The notes: generated from the letters alone by a model not told the origin. A DNA stretch of 64,000 nt from Meghimatium bilineatum (GCA_034231615.1 CM067298.1:58370883-58434882), one strand, 5' to 3'; positions 1 to 10,872 are shown, counted from the first letter of the stretch. Numbers and translations are program-made.

Positions 1-434
1 ATCTACAATTTACATTAAACAAATATCAAGAAGCGAAAGTGGATGTGAAAACAGTGGATGTAAAAACTCGTCAAGAGAGAAGCAATCTACACTTGACTAC
101 AGTAGACAGACCACTATGAATCCACTAAAGTTAAGCATGGATGGAACGATAACGCAATTTAAAACCAAGCCATCAAGTCTGTGCTAGCTAGCATGATCGG
201 ATGAATTGTGCGACAATGTGATTCACGCATCCCTCAAACACATCCTGGAGTTCAGATAGGAAAATGTATGAATCTGCAAGCATGGTATAGGCATAACAAT
301 GACCAATCGTCAATATATACCTACTAGCTGATTAGAAAACAGCATTGTAAAGTGGCATTTGACTTTTCTCGTGATTTTCATTGTGCCGACAGTCACTGAA
401 AATGTTAATGAGTCTGGGTTGTTTTATAAAACAG
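1..434. other. Unassigned AT-rich sequence
   Basis: No open frame of useful length, RNA gene or recognisable repeat is visible here. It leads into the 33-bp array that follows. Confidence 0.5.
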
Positions 435-820
435 ACATGAGATTAACAAACTAACAATAAAATATAGACATGAGATTAACAAACTAACAATAAAACATAG
501 ACATGGGATTAGCAAACTAACAATAAAACATACATGAGATTCAAAAGCTAACAATAAAACATAGACATGAGATTAACAAACTAACAATAAAACATAGACA
601 TGAGATTAACACACTAACAATAAAATATAGACATGAGATTAACACACTAACAATAAAACATAGACATGAGATTAGCAAACTAACAATAAAACATACAAGA
701 GATTAAAAAGCTAACAATAAAACATAGACATGAGATTAACAAACTAACAATAAACATAGACATGAGATTAACAAACTAACAATAAAACATAGACATGAGA
801 TTAACAAACTAACAATAAGA
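435..820. repeat. 33-bp tandem array, about 12 copies
   Basis: The unit is built around acatgagattaacaaact followed by aacaataaaacatag. Copies differ by small substitutions, and some are shortened by 3-4 bases (near 530 and 695). No protein is implied, because the copies are noncoding and AT-rich. The array ends at 820, where the sequence changes to cataaatatg. Confidence 0.9.
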
Positions 821-1762
821 CATAAATATGATATTGCGCATACATCCTTATAATAGATTATCTTATTTTTAGTTCTCAGTTTATTGCCGATTACTTGGAT
901 ATAGTCCATGCAAGTAACAAATTGCTGTGAACCGTATCTTATAGCTACGCTGTAATATATGAGTCTTTCAAACAACACGTGAAGAGAACGTTGAATGTGT
1001 ACGGCATGACAACCTTAAGTCAAATACTCCTTGGTCACTTCTTACAAAGTGATATCACGTTTTTACAATTCTTTTCTACTATTTAATGCCTCGGCAACAC
1101 ACGGGCGTTATCAGAATAATGTAAGAATACAATAAAGATGTTTAAAATGTGCAGTCATATTCTGAGATACCAATGGTATATTGAGCCCGAAGTACTGCAC
1201 ACTTCTCGAATGATATATCCTATGCAATTCTTTTTCAAACTTCGTCATGGACGCGTTCGTTTTCAAAGTATTCAATGAAATCGTACGAAGAAATTGAATC
1301 GGAGAAGTGTGTCTCTGCAGCTTTGTAGTGCCAGTGAAGAAACGTGGTATGAGCCTTAAATTCAGTACACAACCAGCAATCTTATCATCATGTTCTCCCC
1401 GGTACACTCAGCGGATACATACTGCATAATTAGATATGTACCCAATGTGGAAGTTTTGAGTATGACTCCATCGAAAGATTCCATTCCGATTTAGAATTGT
1501 GTGCTAAGTGTCAGCAATTAATACCAAGGACGGTACAGCTGTGCATGTGCATGTGTCTAAAAACAATGGTTGTGCGACTAAAGATTGATTTTAGAACCGA
1601 AATGTATTAATACAACTGACAAGACGGCGAACAATGTGACAGGTAAGTAAAAGTTAAAGGTTATCTTATAGGTCAAAGTACCCAATTTTGGCTCACCTTC
1701 TTCCTATACATCGCTTTTACTATTCATCTAACAAGGATTTTGCCTGTTTCTAGAGCACTAGA

Positions 1763-1764
<2 letters not shown>
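821..1764. other. Unassigned sequence
   Basis: Only short chance frames are present on either strand, with no domain-like composition, splice context or repeat match elsewhere in the window. Confidence 0.4.

Positions 1765-1850
<86 letters not shown>
1765..1850. repeat. (AT)n microsatellite, 43 dinucleotides
   Basis: This is a perfect, uninterrupted AT run, which indicates recent expansion or a frequently slipping tract. Its length is probably polymorphic. Confidence 0.97.
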
Positions 1851-1853
<3 letters not shown>

Positions 1854-2440
1854 AAAAACTTTTACAATTGACACTGCTTGTCTGCAATTGACACTGCTTG
1901 ACACCAGTTGTTACGGAGAATTCAGATTGCATTAGCTCTTGACAATTAGTTAAATATGTGAACTCTTTCTACACAAAACAACACTTGAAATTTGGGTGTG
2001 CCACTTCCGGTTGAGGATGCATTTAATAGACCTGCCATTTGGAATGTGATATATATACCTTTTGTTCCCATTGCCAAATATAAGGAGATACAATTATACA
2101 TCTTGAAAATGCTTAATAGGATTTAAATCAACATACACACAAGCGGTGATTTATTAAAGTTAGTTTCAAGTAATCAGGATTTGATGTCACTTGTATTTTA
2201 GAAGTACGGGAATTGTTCTTATTTCGTTATTCCAGTGTAAGGTCGAATAAGCTGACGGTTTGAACGTTTATCATCCATTGACATGGCGATGAGATTGTGT
2301 TTATTAGTGGCGCCCCAAAGTAGTTACGTTTCGGCAACTCAATAGTTGAATAATAATGCCCTATACATAATATGCTTCAACCACGCCCGTATATAAGGGG
2401 GGGGAGGTTGTTTGGGGGCGCGTTGTGCAAACTCCTTCTT
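1851..2440. other. Unassigned sequence with a G-run
   Basis: AT-rich noncoding sequence. A short G-tract lies near 2397-2405. No gene is supported. Confidence 0.4.
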
Positions 2441-2575
2441 TAGGAAATCAGAACATGACATTCAGTACTATGAAGCAAACCAAAAAGATGGCAAACCGAC
2501 GAAAATGATCTTTTTTTTAGGTCAACCCGGAAGATGCCGAAGATGTGTCTACGGTCCTAGCCTCAATTATATTAT
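2441..2575 (+). repeat. Dispersed repeat G, copy 1
   Basis: This stretch aligns by eye with 6575-6785. Both contain a block like gaa.tc.gaaca.gacatt, then a caggtcaaaaa/caaaccaaaa block ending in a variant of ggcaaaccga, and then gtctacggtcctagcc against gtatctatggccctatc. The two copies differ in length. No coding capacity is seen, and the element type is unknown. Confidence 0.5.
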
Positions 2576-2995
2576 AATTAAATAAGCACATAAGTTGTCA
2601 GATTACAAATATTATCTTTAATAATGCTTCAATATCAAACATGAACACTGGTTAAAGAACAAGAGAAAGTTTGTCACATGTGAAACCAGATGACTAAGAA
2701 AAGCAATATATTGTTTGTTTATCACTATCTCCTGGAATTGCAAGCACATTTGCTCTTACTTCCTATATATAGTCAGGTGGTTTCTCGGAGCTTTCGTTAA
2801 TATCAAGGAGACTTCCACTTTCGGCTTAATTAAAGAATCCGTCTACTCTCGGAGTGGGTCTAAAAAAAGTAATAGACAAAAACAGAAGATAATCGCATAA
2901 GAAACGAAGATATTAAATGTTTCGTGAAAAAGAAAAATATGTTATGAAATGTATATAAAATCACAGAATGAAAATCCCATATCATCATCACATGC

Positions 2996-3185
2996 CGTCT
3001 AACAACGAAGGTTGGCTGCAGCATACCTCCAACATCCCATATCTCTTGTTTTAGTGGTGCACTCTGCTAGACTGTAGCCTGTCCGTATGTGATGTTTCTC
3101 TCCCACTTGTATTTCTGCCTACCTCATGCTCGCCTCTCTTCGACTTTAACCTCAAGTAAGGTCTTCAACAAGGTTTTCATTCATA
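2996..3185 (+). repeat. Dispersed repeat E, copy 1
   Basis: Shares ggctgcagcatacctccaac, gtgcactctgctagactgta and ttcaacaaggttt, in the same order and spacing, with 27364-27600. The second copy has a longer (CT)n tract in the middle. It is a dispersed noncoding family of unknown class. Confidence 0.65.
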
Positions 3186-3284
3186 ATCATCTCATCAAAA
3201 TAGATCAAATACTTGAAGATGATAAGAGCTTACAAACTAAAAATTGAAAGTATCAGAGACGAAGGGAATTATAAGGAAAAGATG

Positions 3285-3760
3285 GAATGAAGGAGTGACT
3301 GACACTTTAAGATTCCACAACACGATCATCAATAAAGATGGAATAGGGGGTGTAAAGATAAAGGTATGTCCCATGGCAGCAACCTGCCGTCGGGGATGAA
3401 GATAACTCTTCATGTACTAAGCCGCAGCAACAATTATGTGGGGTGGCCAGTTCCCTTCCTTGATGTCTTTACCTCCACTAACTCATGCGTCAGGCACACA
3501 TTTACAGCTGAGTCGACTGGAGGAGTTGTCGTGTCAATCGAGAAATCACAACCCGATATCCTTTTTGTAAGGACGTGGTTTTAAACCTGGCACGCTGTAA
3601 CCCGGTGATAGCAAGCAAGCTCACTATCAACTAGGCTACCGCGCTGTTCCAGGAGTGACTGCCACTTTAAGACTCACAACACCTCGTAAATAAAGATAGA
3701 AAGAAGGTGTGACTGACACGTTAAGACTCCACAATACCATCGTACATAAAGCAAACCAAA
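3285..3760 (+). repeat. About 55-bp repeat in three copies, split by a SINE
   Basis: Copies of ggagtgactgacactttaag followed by atcaataaagat occur near 3288, 3652 and 3706. The first is separated from the others by the tRNA-type SINE. This suggests a small tandem array interrupted by retroposition. Confidence 0.6.
3352..3650 (-). mobile_element. tRNA-derived SINE
   Basis: Read on the minus strand, the head begins GGAACAGCGCGGTAGCC. An RNA polymerase III A-box-like TAGCCTAGTTGATAG lies at 3624-3638 and a B-box-like GGTTTAAAACC at 3578-3588, at tRNA-like spacing. The roughly 200-bp body that follows is not tRNA-like, as expected for a SINE. The B box has decayed from GGTTCGANTCC, so this is an old copy. 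No clear target-site duplication was found. The short open frame on the plus strand here is not a gene. Confidence 0.6.
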
Positions 3761-3940
3761 GAACCATTCCATATCCCTAGTACTTGGGTATATTACTGGA
3801 ATCTTGCGGAGTATTTTTACAGTTTCACTACATTTAAAAAGTACATCTCCGTACAACTTGTTTTACAGAGAAGCTCGCGACAATCTGGCCCACATTAGCT
3901 TCTCTATAAAACAAGTTCTGGGGAAACAAGATGACGTAAA

Positions 3941-5580
3941 ACAAACCACTCTTTACGTGACCAATATTGGACTGGATGTTTAACAAACCACTCTATACGT
4001 GACCAATATTGGACTGGATGTTTAACAAACCACTCTATACGTGACCAATATTGGACTGGATGTTTAACAAACCAATCTATACGTGACAAATATCGGACTG
4101 GATGTTTAACAAACCACTCTATACGTGACCAATATTGGACTGGATGTTTAACAAACCACTCTATACGTGACCAATACTGGACTGGATGTTTAACAAACCA
4201 CTCTATACGTGACCAATATCGGACCGGATGTTTAACAAACCACTCTATACGTGACCAATATTGGACTGGATGTTTAACAAACCACTCTATACGAGACCAA
4301 TATTGGACTGGATGTTTAACAAACCACTCTATACGTGACCAATATTGGACTGGATGTTTAACAAACCACTCTATACGTGACCAATATTGGACTGGATGTT
4401 TAACAAACCACTCTATACGTGACCAATACTGTACTGGATGTTTAACAAACCACTCTATACGTGACCAATATCGTACTGGATGTTTAACAAACCACTCTAT
4501 ACGTGACCAATATTGGACCAGATGTTTAACAAACCACTCTATACATGACCAATATCGGAATGGATGTTATACAAACCACTCTATACGCGACCAATATTGG
4601 ACTGGATGTTTAACAAACCACTCTATACGTGACCAATATTGGACTGGATGTTTAACACACCACTCTATACGTGACCAATATCGGACTGGATGTTTAACAA
4701 ACCACTCTATACGTGACCAATATTGGACTGGATGTTTAACAAACCACTCTATACGTGACCAATATTGGACTGGATGTTTAACAAACCACTCTATATGTGA
4801 CCAATATCGGACTGTATGTTTAACAAACCAATCTATACGTGACCAATATTGGACTGGATGTTTAGCAAACCACTCTATACGTGACCAATATCGGACTGGA
4901 TGTTTAACAAACCACTCTATACGTGACCAATATTGGACTAGATGTTTAACAAACCACTCTATACGTGACCAATATTGAACTGGATGTTTAACAAACCACT
5001 CTATACGTGACCAATATTGGACTAGATGTTTAACAAACCACTCTATACGTGACCAATATTGGACTAGATGTTTAACAAACCACTCTATACGTGACCAATA
5101 TTGGACTAGATGTTTAACAAACCACTCTATACGTGACCAATATTGGACTAGATGTTTAACAAACCACTCTATACGTGACCAATATTGAACTGGATGTTTA
5201 ACAAACCACTCTATACGTGACCAATATCGGACTGGATGTTTAACAAACCACTCTATACGTGACCAATATTGGACTAGATGTTTAACAAACCACTCTATAC
5301 GTGACCAATATTGGACTGGATGTTTAACAAACCACTCTATACGTGACCAATATTGGACTGGATGTTTAACAAACCACTCTATACGTGACCAATATTGGAC
5401 TGGATGTTTAACAAACCACTCTATACGTGACCAATATCGGACTGGATGTTTAACAAACCACTCTATACGTGACCAATATTGGACTAGATTTTTAACAAAC
5501 CACTCTATACGTGACCAATATTGGACTGAATGTTTAACAAACCACTCTATACGTGACCAATATTGGACTGGATGTTTAAC
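3941..5580. repeat. 42-bp tandem array, 39 copies
   Basis: The unit runs caaaccactctatacgtgac, then caatattggactggatgttt, then aa. I counted 39 contiguous units with no length change, so the period stays a multiple of three. That is why long repetitive frames appear on the minus strand (a recurring 14-residue word containing EWFVKHPVQYW). Variants (tcgg/ttgg, ctgg/ctag, ttgaac) are unevenly spread, with a run of ctagatg units at 4930-5290. Each typical unit contains the perfect palindrome CCAATATTGG. This is satellite DNA, not a gene. Confidence 0.95.
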
Positions 5581-6189
5581 AATTGATCACAGAAGAGAGA
5601 AGCCAATTTTGTAATGAAAATTATAGAAACCGAATTTGTAATGAAAAGTAGAGAACCTCATTTTGAATGAGAACAGCTATATAGAAAGTAAAAGGAAGAT
5701 TTTAAATACTTGAACTTCATATTATGAAAACCAGAAATCTGATAAGAATCGAGTCTAGAATGTTTGTAGAAAGTGATTGCTGAGACTAGTAGATATGCTT
5801 CTTGTGATGGTGATCTGGTGATATGATTACACAGTAAGAGGCACAAAGAGAGAAAGAACGGGAAAGGTGGACACTGTAGATTTAAGCACATGAAGGCTAA
5901 TTTCTTTGTTGAGTATTTTCTTGCCACTTCAACTGCTAAGTGACATATTAGAAACGCTGTTATTGTCATTACGTGGTCCGTCTTGTCTAAGTTAGATCTA
6001 ATCAAGCCACTTGATATATGTGAAACGGTTCGAATATCTTGAGGAGCTCAGCCGTGTCTTTCATCAGTTGTATAGTCATGACTCATTGGGAATCAACCTT
6101 CTAAAGCGGCGCATTTGGTTTTTTCTCGTGTATGTCATTGGTCATTTTGTGTATACTTTAAAAACAAATGTTACAGACGAATATTGCGC
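5581..6189. other. Unassigned sequence
   Basis: AT-rich. A short imperfect repeat (aatttgtaatgaaaa) occurs near 5606 and 5633. No gene or known element is seen. Confidence 0.4.
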
Positions 6190-6545
6190 ATCCATTATAC
6201 AGAACATAAAACCAACATATACGTCAGAAGCAAAATTAATACTTTTTCAGGCCAACAAGAACATCTCATGACGGGGTGAAGCGTTGCAAACATATGTGGT
6301 TTGGGCACGTGATGAGGCGCGATTTCCTGTCTAAATTATATTGCAGGGAACAGTTGAGGGTGGAAGAAGAAGAGGAGGTAAGAAGAAAGTAGGGGTTGAT
6401 AATATTAAAGACTGGGAATGATTAATTTTTTCAACACTTAAATAAAGAACTGAAAACAGAGCGGCATGACGAAATTTATGTGCTGGTATGTCCAGAATGA
6501 CAACCCTACGACCAAAAATTGTTTTGGTTTGATGATGATGGTATA
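6190..6545 (+). mobile_element. LINE family F, 3' fragment (frameshifted)
   Basis: Translation in shifting frames gives VRSKINTFSGQQEHL, then VKRCKHMWFGHVMR, ILQGTVEGGRRRGG and KVGVDNIKDW. This is the usual C-terminal tail of a LINE reverse-transcriptase protein. At least two frameshifts and a stop break it. The same words occur at 8520-8700, 43570-44015 and 50382-50700. The 3' end is near an atgatgatgg tract. It is an inactive remnant. Confidence 0.75.
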
Positions 6546-6574
6546 ATTTGTATCTCACATCGTTTTGACCACCT

Positions 6575-6785
6575 CCCCGAGGAAGTCGGAACACGACATT
6601 TAGCTAAAAAAGCAGGTCAAAAAAGAGGGTAAACCGTACCCTACCAACACCCTTATTTTAAATATGATTGTAAAAGTAAAGGTCATTCAAAACATCCACA
6701 CAAACCAAGAGATGGCGGTTCTTGGAAAAACCTAATCTTTACAGAGGACGTATCTATGGCCCTATCATAGACGCATTGTGGTACA
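6575..6785 (+). repeat. Dispersed repeat G, copy 2
   Basis: Homologous by eye to 2441-2575, with a longer middle part. Noncoding, class unknown. Confidence 0.5.
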
Positions 6786-6815
6786 TTCCACATCAACTTT
6801 CACATCTTGGAATAA

Positions 6816-6958
6816 CTCCATGTTTGTTCATGTGTCTGTGTGTTTATTTGTTCGTGTGTCTGTGTGTTTATTTGTTCGTGTGTCTGTGTGTGCTTGCTTG
6901 TGTGTTTGTTCGTGTGTTTCAGTGTTTGTTCGTTTGTCCAAGTGTTTGTTCGTCCGTA
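6816..6958 (+). repeat. GT-rich degenerate tandem repeat, left part
   Basis: Repeats of gtgtctgtgtgtttatttgttc (22 bp, at least two exact-like copies) grade into cgtgtgttt/agtgtttgttc words. Similar agtgtttgtt words resume at 7419-7535. The array therefore appears to be split by the LINE fragment between them. Confidence 0.75.
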
Positions 6959-6959
6959 T

Positions 6960-7418
6960 GCCAGACAAGCGACTTCCAAAGAGATTATTCTATAGGGGGC
7001 TGTGCGATGGTGAACGTTCAAGCGGAAGGAAGAAAAGGCACTTCAATGATCACCTAAAACATTTTCTCAATCATTGCAACATCAATCATAGCTCCTGTGA
7101 GACTACAGCCCCTGATCGCTCAGCTTGGTACACCCGGATCACTGCTGGCATCACTAAATTTGAAAAAGACAGAACACTGCACGTAATTTACAAGCGACAG
7201 AAGCGGAAGGGCAAATCCGAAAACTCTCGTAACCTAAACCCTCTACACTCCTGCATGCACTGCACTAGAACTTTCCCGGCACTAATCGGACTCATTGTGC
7301 ATCTACGAATTCACAAACCAAATTAGACAATCACAAATGTTCTATTTTTTTCTACTTGTTCATCAAATTTAGTGTTTTTCAAACCATGCTCATCTTCACT
7401 TGCGAAGAGAAACACCAT
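6960..7418 (+). mobile_element. LINE family C, 3' end with C2H2-like finger
   Basis: The frame open to 7325 encodes the C-terminal part of a LINE RT protein. It includes LPKRLFYRG, GRKKRHFNDHLKHFL and a final C-x2-C...H-x3-H unit (CMHCTRTF...GLIVHLRIH). Family C at 28756-29755 has the matching order (LPKQIYYG, QKKRFKDTLK, CQFCKRTF...RIGLASH). The open frame continues upstream into the GT repeat, so its apparent N-terminus is an artefact of insertion into the repeat. The 3' side ends near caccatcatca. It is an inactive fragment. Confidence 0.75.
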
Positions 7419-7535
7419 CATCAAGTGTTTGTTCATGAGTCTAAGTGTTTGTTGGTGTATCTAAGTGTTTGCTGGTTTGTATAAGTGTTTGTTCCTGAGT
7501 ATGTATGTTTGTTGACGTGTTTGTGTGTTTGTTTC
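7419..7535 (+). repeat. GT-rich degenerate tandem repeat, right part
   Basis: Repeats of agtgtttgtt with variable 8-12 bp linkers (catgagtcta, ggtgtatcta, cctgagta). It continues the array seen before the family C fragment. Confidence 0.7.
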
Positions 7536-7654
7536 GATCCTCCATAAATTACGAACTGTTAACATCTTGTTTCCTATGCGCAATTTGTGTGTGTGTGTGG
7601 GAGGGGGGATGGTCCTCCATAGCTTTCTTTTAACTATGACATGTGTTTATGTGT

Positions 7655-7820
7655 TCTTCTTCTTCTTCTTCAGCGTTCATTCTCAAACTCCTGCTGGATC
7701 TCTTCTGTAGCAGGACAATGGTTCTACTAGATCTCCAGCAGGATGCAGTCCAGAGAATGGAAATGCGTTGTGTCGCCGTTTTATTTGTGCCAATGGCCCG
7801 ACACATCCGTCTTCGGCGGA
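7655..7820 (-). mobile_element. SINE1 (GAA-tailed), with 10-bp TSD
   Basis: The plus text starts ttcttcttcttcagcgttc and ends cgtcttcggcgga. The flanks carry gtttatgtgt at 7645-7654 and 7821-7830, an exact 10-bp target-site duplication. With the GAA run taken as the 3' tail, the sense strand is minus. No tRNA boxes are recognisable. Copies occur at 10648, 39773, 47162, 53779 and 58953. The short frames across it are not genes. Confidence 0.85.
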
Positions 7821-7830
7821 GTTTATGTGT

Positions 7831-8519
7831 ATGTATAAAGCATGCTCCACGTTTTTATATGGAGACATTTTATCACGTGAAAACCCCCTGTAACCATTTG
7901 ATGGTATCAATATTGACCACATGGTCCATTATGACTCCATGGCTTCAATAAGATAAATGTAATAAATCCATAAATCAGCTATCCATGTAATAATCTTTAT
8001 CAAGAGCTAACAATTGAACTGGACAACTCCCTAGTCCAGGTGTACAGACAGACGCCATTGTAACAGACGGTTTATTACAGTCATTCTTATTTTATTATTT
8101 ATAACCGGATAACCTGCCCAATCTCTACTTCCCCTTTCCCACTCTCTTTCACAGGTCACTTAATATGGCATTAATGGAGTTCAAGTGTTGTTGACTCTCG
8201 CGTGATTTTATAAACATTTATTACTCTCTACATCTCTTTGTATTCTCCATGAACAAAGATCATTTATTACACATGACTGCTATACGTGAGACTCAGTTAA
8301 ATCTGCGCAATCTACTCAACACGTCATCAACACTTAGTCAGTTTGATCTTTTGATGTCGGCCGATCATCTGATGACACAAACAGACCTGCTCTTGAAAAT
8401 AAAAGTGTTGCTATCAGCTGTATGGCCTTTTTTATCTTGTAGACGGGCGGTTATGTAAATTAGATTTGTGTTTTTCTATCTATAAACCCATAACCCTTCA
8501 GGGTCGTAGGGATACCACA
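7831..8519. other. Unassigned sequence
   Basis: No gene, RNA or repeat was recognised. Frames are short and unremarkable. Confidence 0.4.
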
Positions 8520-8700
8520 TTGGATGCCTCAGCACACAGTTCTCCAGCGAATTATATCCTCAGAAATGCGGATGAGTGTGGTAATATCTTGCCCTGTCCA
8601 TTCCTTGATGTTGTCTGTCCATGTCTTTATTTTGCCCCCTCTGCTTCTTCCACCCTCGACAGTTCCCTGCAGTATTGTTTTTGACAAGGAATCGTGCCTG
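8520..8700 (-). mobile_element. LINE family F, 3' fragment
   Basis: Minus-strand translation contains ILQGTVEGGRSRGG, then KIKTWTDNIKEWTGQ. This matches the tail of the fragment at 6190-6545 but with fewer lesions. It lacks the WFGHVMR part, so it is truncated upstream. Inactive. Confidence 0.75.
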
Positions 8701-8837
8701 CATACATGCCTGAACTATGCTAGTTTTCAACATATGCTAGTTTCAACCATGCTAGTTTTAGCGAAATGGGAAACCTTTCAGTTCCGGTCAGGAACTTTTT
8801 CTGAAAAGTCAGAATTTTTTTAAACAACTTTTTTCCT

Positions 8838-9436
8838 ATAGTATGGGAGACAACAAATTTTTCTAATATAGTGCGGAAAACAATAAACATTTATTATAGA
8901 GTATGGCAGACAATACAATTTTCATGTATAGTATGCGAAACAATACATTTTTATCATATAGAATGGGAAACAATATACTTTTCTCGTATAATATGGGAGA
9001 CAATAAACCTTTCTCGTATAGTATGGGAGAAAATAAACATTTTTCGTATAGTATGGGAAACAATAAACTTTTCTCGTATAGTATAGCAAATAATAAACGT
9101 ATCTAGTATATTGTGGGAGAAAATAAACATTTTTCGTATAGTATAGGAAACAATAAACTTTTCTCGTATAGTATGGGAAACAATAAACTTTTCAGTTATA
9201 GTATGGAAGACAATAGACATTTCTCGTATAGTATGGGAGACAATACAATTTTTCATATAGTATGGGAGACAATACTCTTTACTCATAGAATATGGGAAAC
9301 AATAAACTTTTCAGTTATAGTATGGAAGACAATAGACTTTTCTCGTATAGTATGGGAGACAATACATTTTTTTTCATATAGTATGGGAGACAATACTCTT
9401 TACTCATAGAATATGGGAAACAATAAACTTTTTCAC
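8838..9436. repeat. 30-bp satellite, block 1 (about 20 copies)
   Basis: The unit is agtatgggagacaataaact followed by tttctcgtat. The 30-bp period gives a repeating decapeptide-like word on the plus strand (MGNNKLFSYS) and corresponding words on the minus strand. Frames change wherever a unit gains or loses a base, so this is not a protein gene. The array continues at 9972-10115, 10446-10647 and 10804-10872 after insertions. Confidence 0.93.
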
Positions 9437-9971
9437 ATAGTATCAATTAATCAAGTGTCATGTCGAGTGGCGTAATCGATCACGCTTCTCCACAACTCTC
9501 TGTCTCTTGTGTTGTTAATAAGTTCAGTTTGGAACTTCTTTTTGTTTGTGACTTCAGTACAACCCATCCAGAAATGTCTCTCTTTGTCTTCCTCTGACTC
9601 TTCTCCCCTTGATCTTTCGCTGCTTACTACAAGTTTTACTTTTCTCATCACATGCCCCAAACATCTTGATTGTCTGTTTCTAATTTTCGCAATGTGTTGT
9701 TTTACCCCAGCATCTCTGAGAAATTCTACGTTTGTTTTCTTGGCTGTCCATGGAATTTTCATCATTCTTCTTAAAAACAACAAATCAGTTGCCCCAAGCT
9801 TTTCTTTCGGCACTTTTGTTTACTGTCCATGCTTCCCTTTCATAAACAAGGATTAGCTCAACATAACATTCTAACACGCGATCTCCTACAGGCATTGATA
9901 TTACTCCATTGCATAGAATGTTTCTCATGTTTTGCAATTGTATTTCATATTTTTTTCATTTTCAAAATTCA
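9437..9971 (-). mobile_element. LINE family B, 5'-truncated copy inserted in satellite
   Basis: A minus-strand frame (9451-9813) encodes the post-RT tail of a LINE protein. It has LRRMMKIPWTAKKTNVEFL near the start, then CLGHVMRK, then NNTRDRELWRSVIDYATRH at the end. Upstream (9814-9971) decayed sequence adds words like CNGVISMPV and GKHGQ. The 3' end is the cacttga-type terminus shared with the other B copies (here caagtgtcatg in plus text). Satellite units lie on both sides, so the insertion postdates the array. Inactive. Confidence 0.8.
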
Positions 9972-10115
9972 TACAGTTTGGAAAACAATAAATTTGCTCA
10001 TATAGTGTGAGAAACAGTCAACGTTTCTCGTATAGTATGGGAGACAATAAACTTTTCTTATATAGTATGGGAGACAATACCATTTTCTTGCATAATGTGG
10101 GAAAAAATAAACGGT
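9972..10115. repeat. 30-bp satellite, block 2
   Basis: About four to five units of the same 30-bp repeat between two LINE fragments. Confidence 0.85.
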
Positions 10116-10167
10116 TCTATGGAACTCGTGTCCCTCTATTTGATTATTTTCCTTGGATTTGTTTATC

Positions 10168-10272
10168 AGTCTCTAGCTGCGGCAGGTCAACTCGCCCAGA
10201 ACCGCGGAGTGTTCAGAGAACCCATAAGGAAGATCACGTTCTGGAAAGACTATGCCACATGATGATGATGTT
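10168..10272 (+). mobile_element. LINE family B-like, very short 3' end
   Basis: The frame reads LAAAGQLAQNRGVFREPIRK and ends ...WKDYAT before atgatgatg. This resembles the end of the B-type insertion at 31583-31908 (GQLAQDRGEFKRSI). Only about 100 bp remain. Confidence 0.6.
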
Positions 10273-10325
10273 TATCAGTTTATGTTTATCATTTATTAAT
10301 TAAAATATAAATTTGTTTTACATCA

Positions 10326-10345
10326 CTAACCCTAACCCCTAACCG
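10326..10345 (+). repeat. Short telomere-like CCCTAA motif
   Basis: The text ctaaccctaacccctaaccg contains about three degenerate units of the animal telomere hexamer, then gtaactctaaa. It is internal and very short. Confidence 0.5.
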
Positions 10346-10445
10346 TAACTCTAAATAATGAATATTTAAATTAATTATTGATTAAATACTGATATAATAT
10401 TCGATTAATTAATCATAAAATAAGCAGGGAGACATGGGTTCCAAA

Positions 10446-10647
10446 TAAGAACCCAATAAACATTTCTCGCCTAGTATGGGAGACAGTAAACTTTTCACGT
10501 ATAGTATGGAAGACAATAAACTTTTCTCGTATAGCATGGGAGACAATAAACTTGTTCATATGTCACCGGACACGGTACACTTTTCTCACATAGCATGGGC
10601 GACAATAATCTTATCTCGTATAGTATTGGAAGCAATAAACGTTTCTC
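10446..10647. repeat. 30-bp satellite, block 3
   Basis: About six to seven units continue the array. One interior unit (10555-10595) is strongly diverged. Confidence 0.85.
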
Positions 10648-10803
10648 ACATCTTCTTCTTCTTCCGCGTTCATTCTCAAACTCCCGCTGAATTTCTATTG
10701 TAAGAGGACAATGATCCTACTATATTTCCAGCAGGATTGAGAGAATGGATTTGCGTGGTGTCGCCTTTTTGCGACAATTGCCCGGCACATCTGTCTTCGG
10801 CTG
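10648..10803 (-). mobile_element. SINE1 copy inside the 30-bp satellite
   Basis: Plus text runs from cttcttcttcttccgcgttc to cgtcttcggctg-type sequence (here ctgtcttcggctg). It is flanked by gtttctcacat and gtttctgatat, an imperfect duplication of the satellite target. It is more diverged than the copy at 7655. Confidence 0.8.
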
Positions 10804-10872
10804 TGTTTCTGATATAGTATGAGAAGCAATAAACCTTTCTCATAATGTATGGGAAGCAATAAACTTTTCAAT
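10804..10872. repeat. 30-bp satellite, block 4
   Basis: The last two units of the array, after the SINE1 insertion. Confidence 0.8.

Noticed and set aside
3352..3650. Functional tRNA gene
   Set aside because: A and B boxes are degenerate and the cloverleaf is not complete; the long non-tRNA body fits a SINE.
3904..5580. Repetitive open frame encoding EWFVKHPVQYW words
   Set aside because: It is the translation of a 42-bp satellite whose period is a multiple of three; no start, splice or codon-bias support.
3941..5580. CRISPR-like array
   Set aside because: Units are contiguous with no unique spacers, and the window is eukaryotic.
6778..7326. Host zinc-finger gene
   Set aside because: The finger belongs to the C-terminus of a LINE family C protein and the N-terminal half is GT-repeat translation.
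8838..9436. Decapeptide-repeat proteins on both strands
   Set aside because: They arise from the 30-bp satellite and shift frame wherever a unit changes length.
10326..10345. True telomere or chromosome end
   Set aside because: Only about three degenerate units, with unrelated sequence on both sides.
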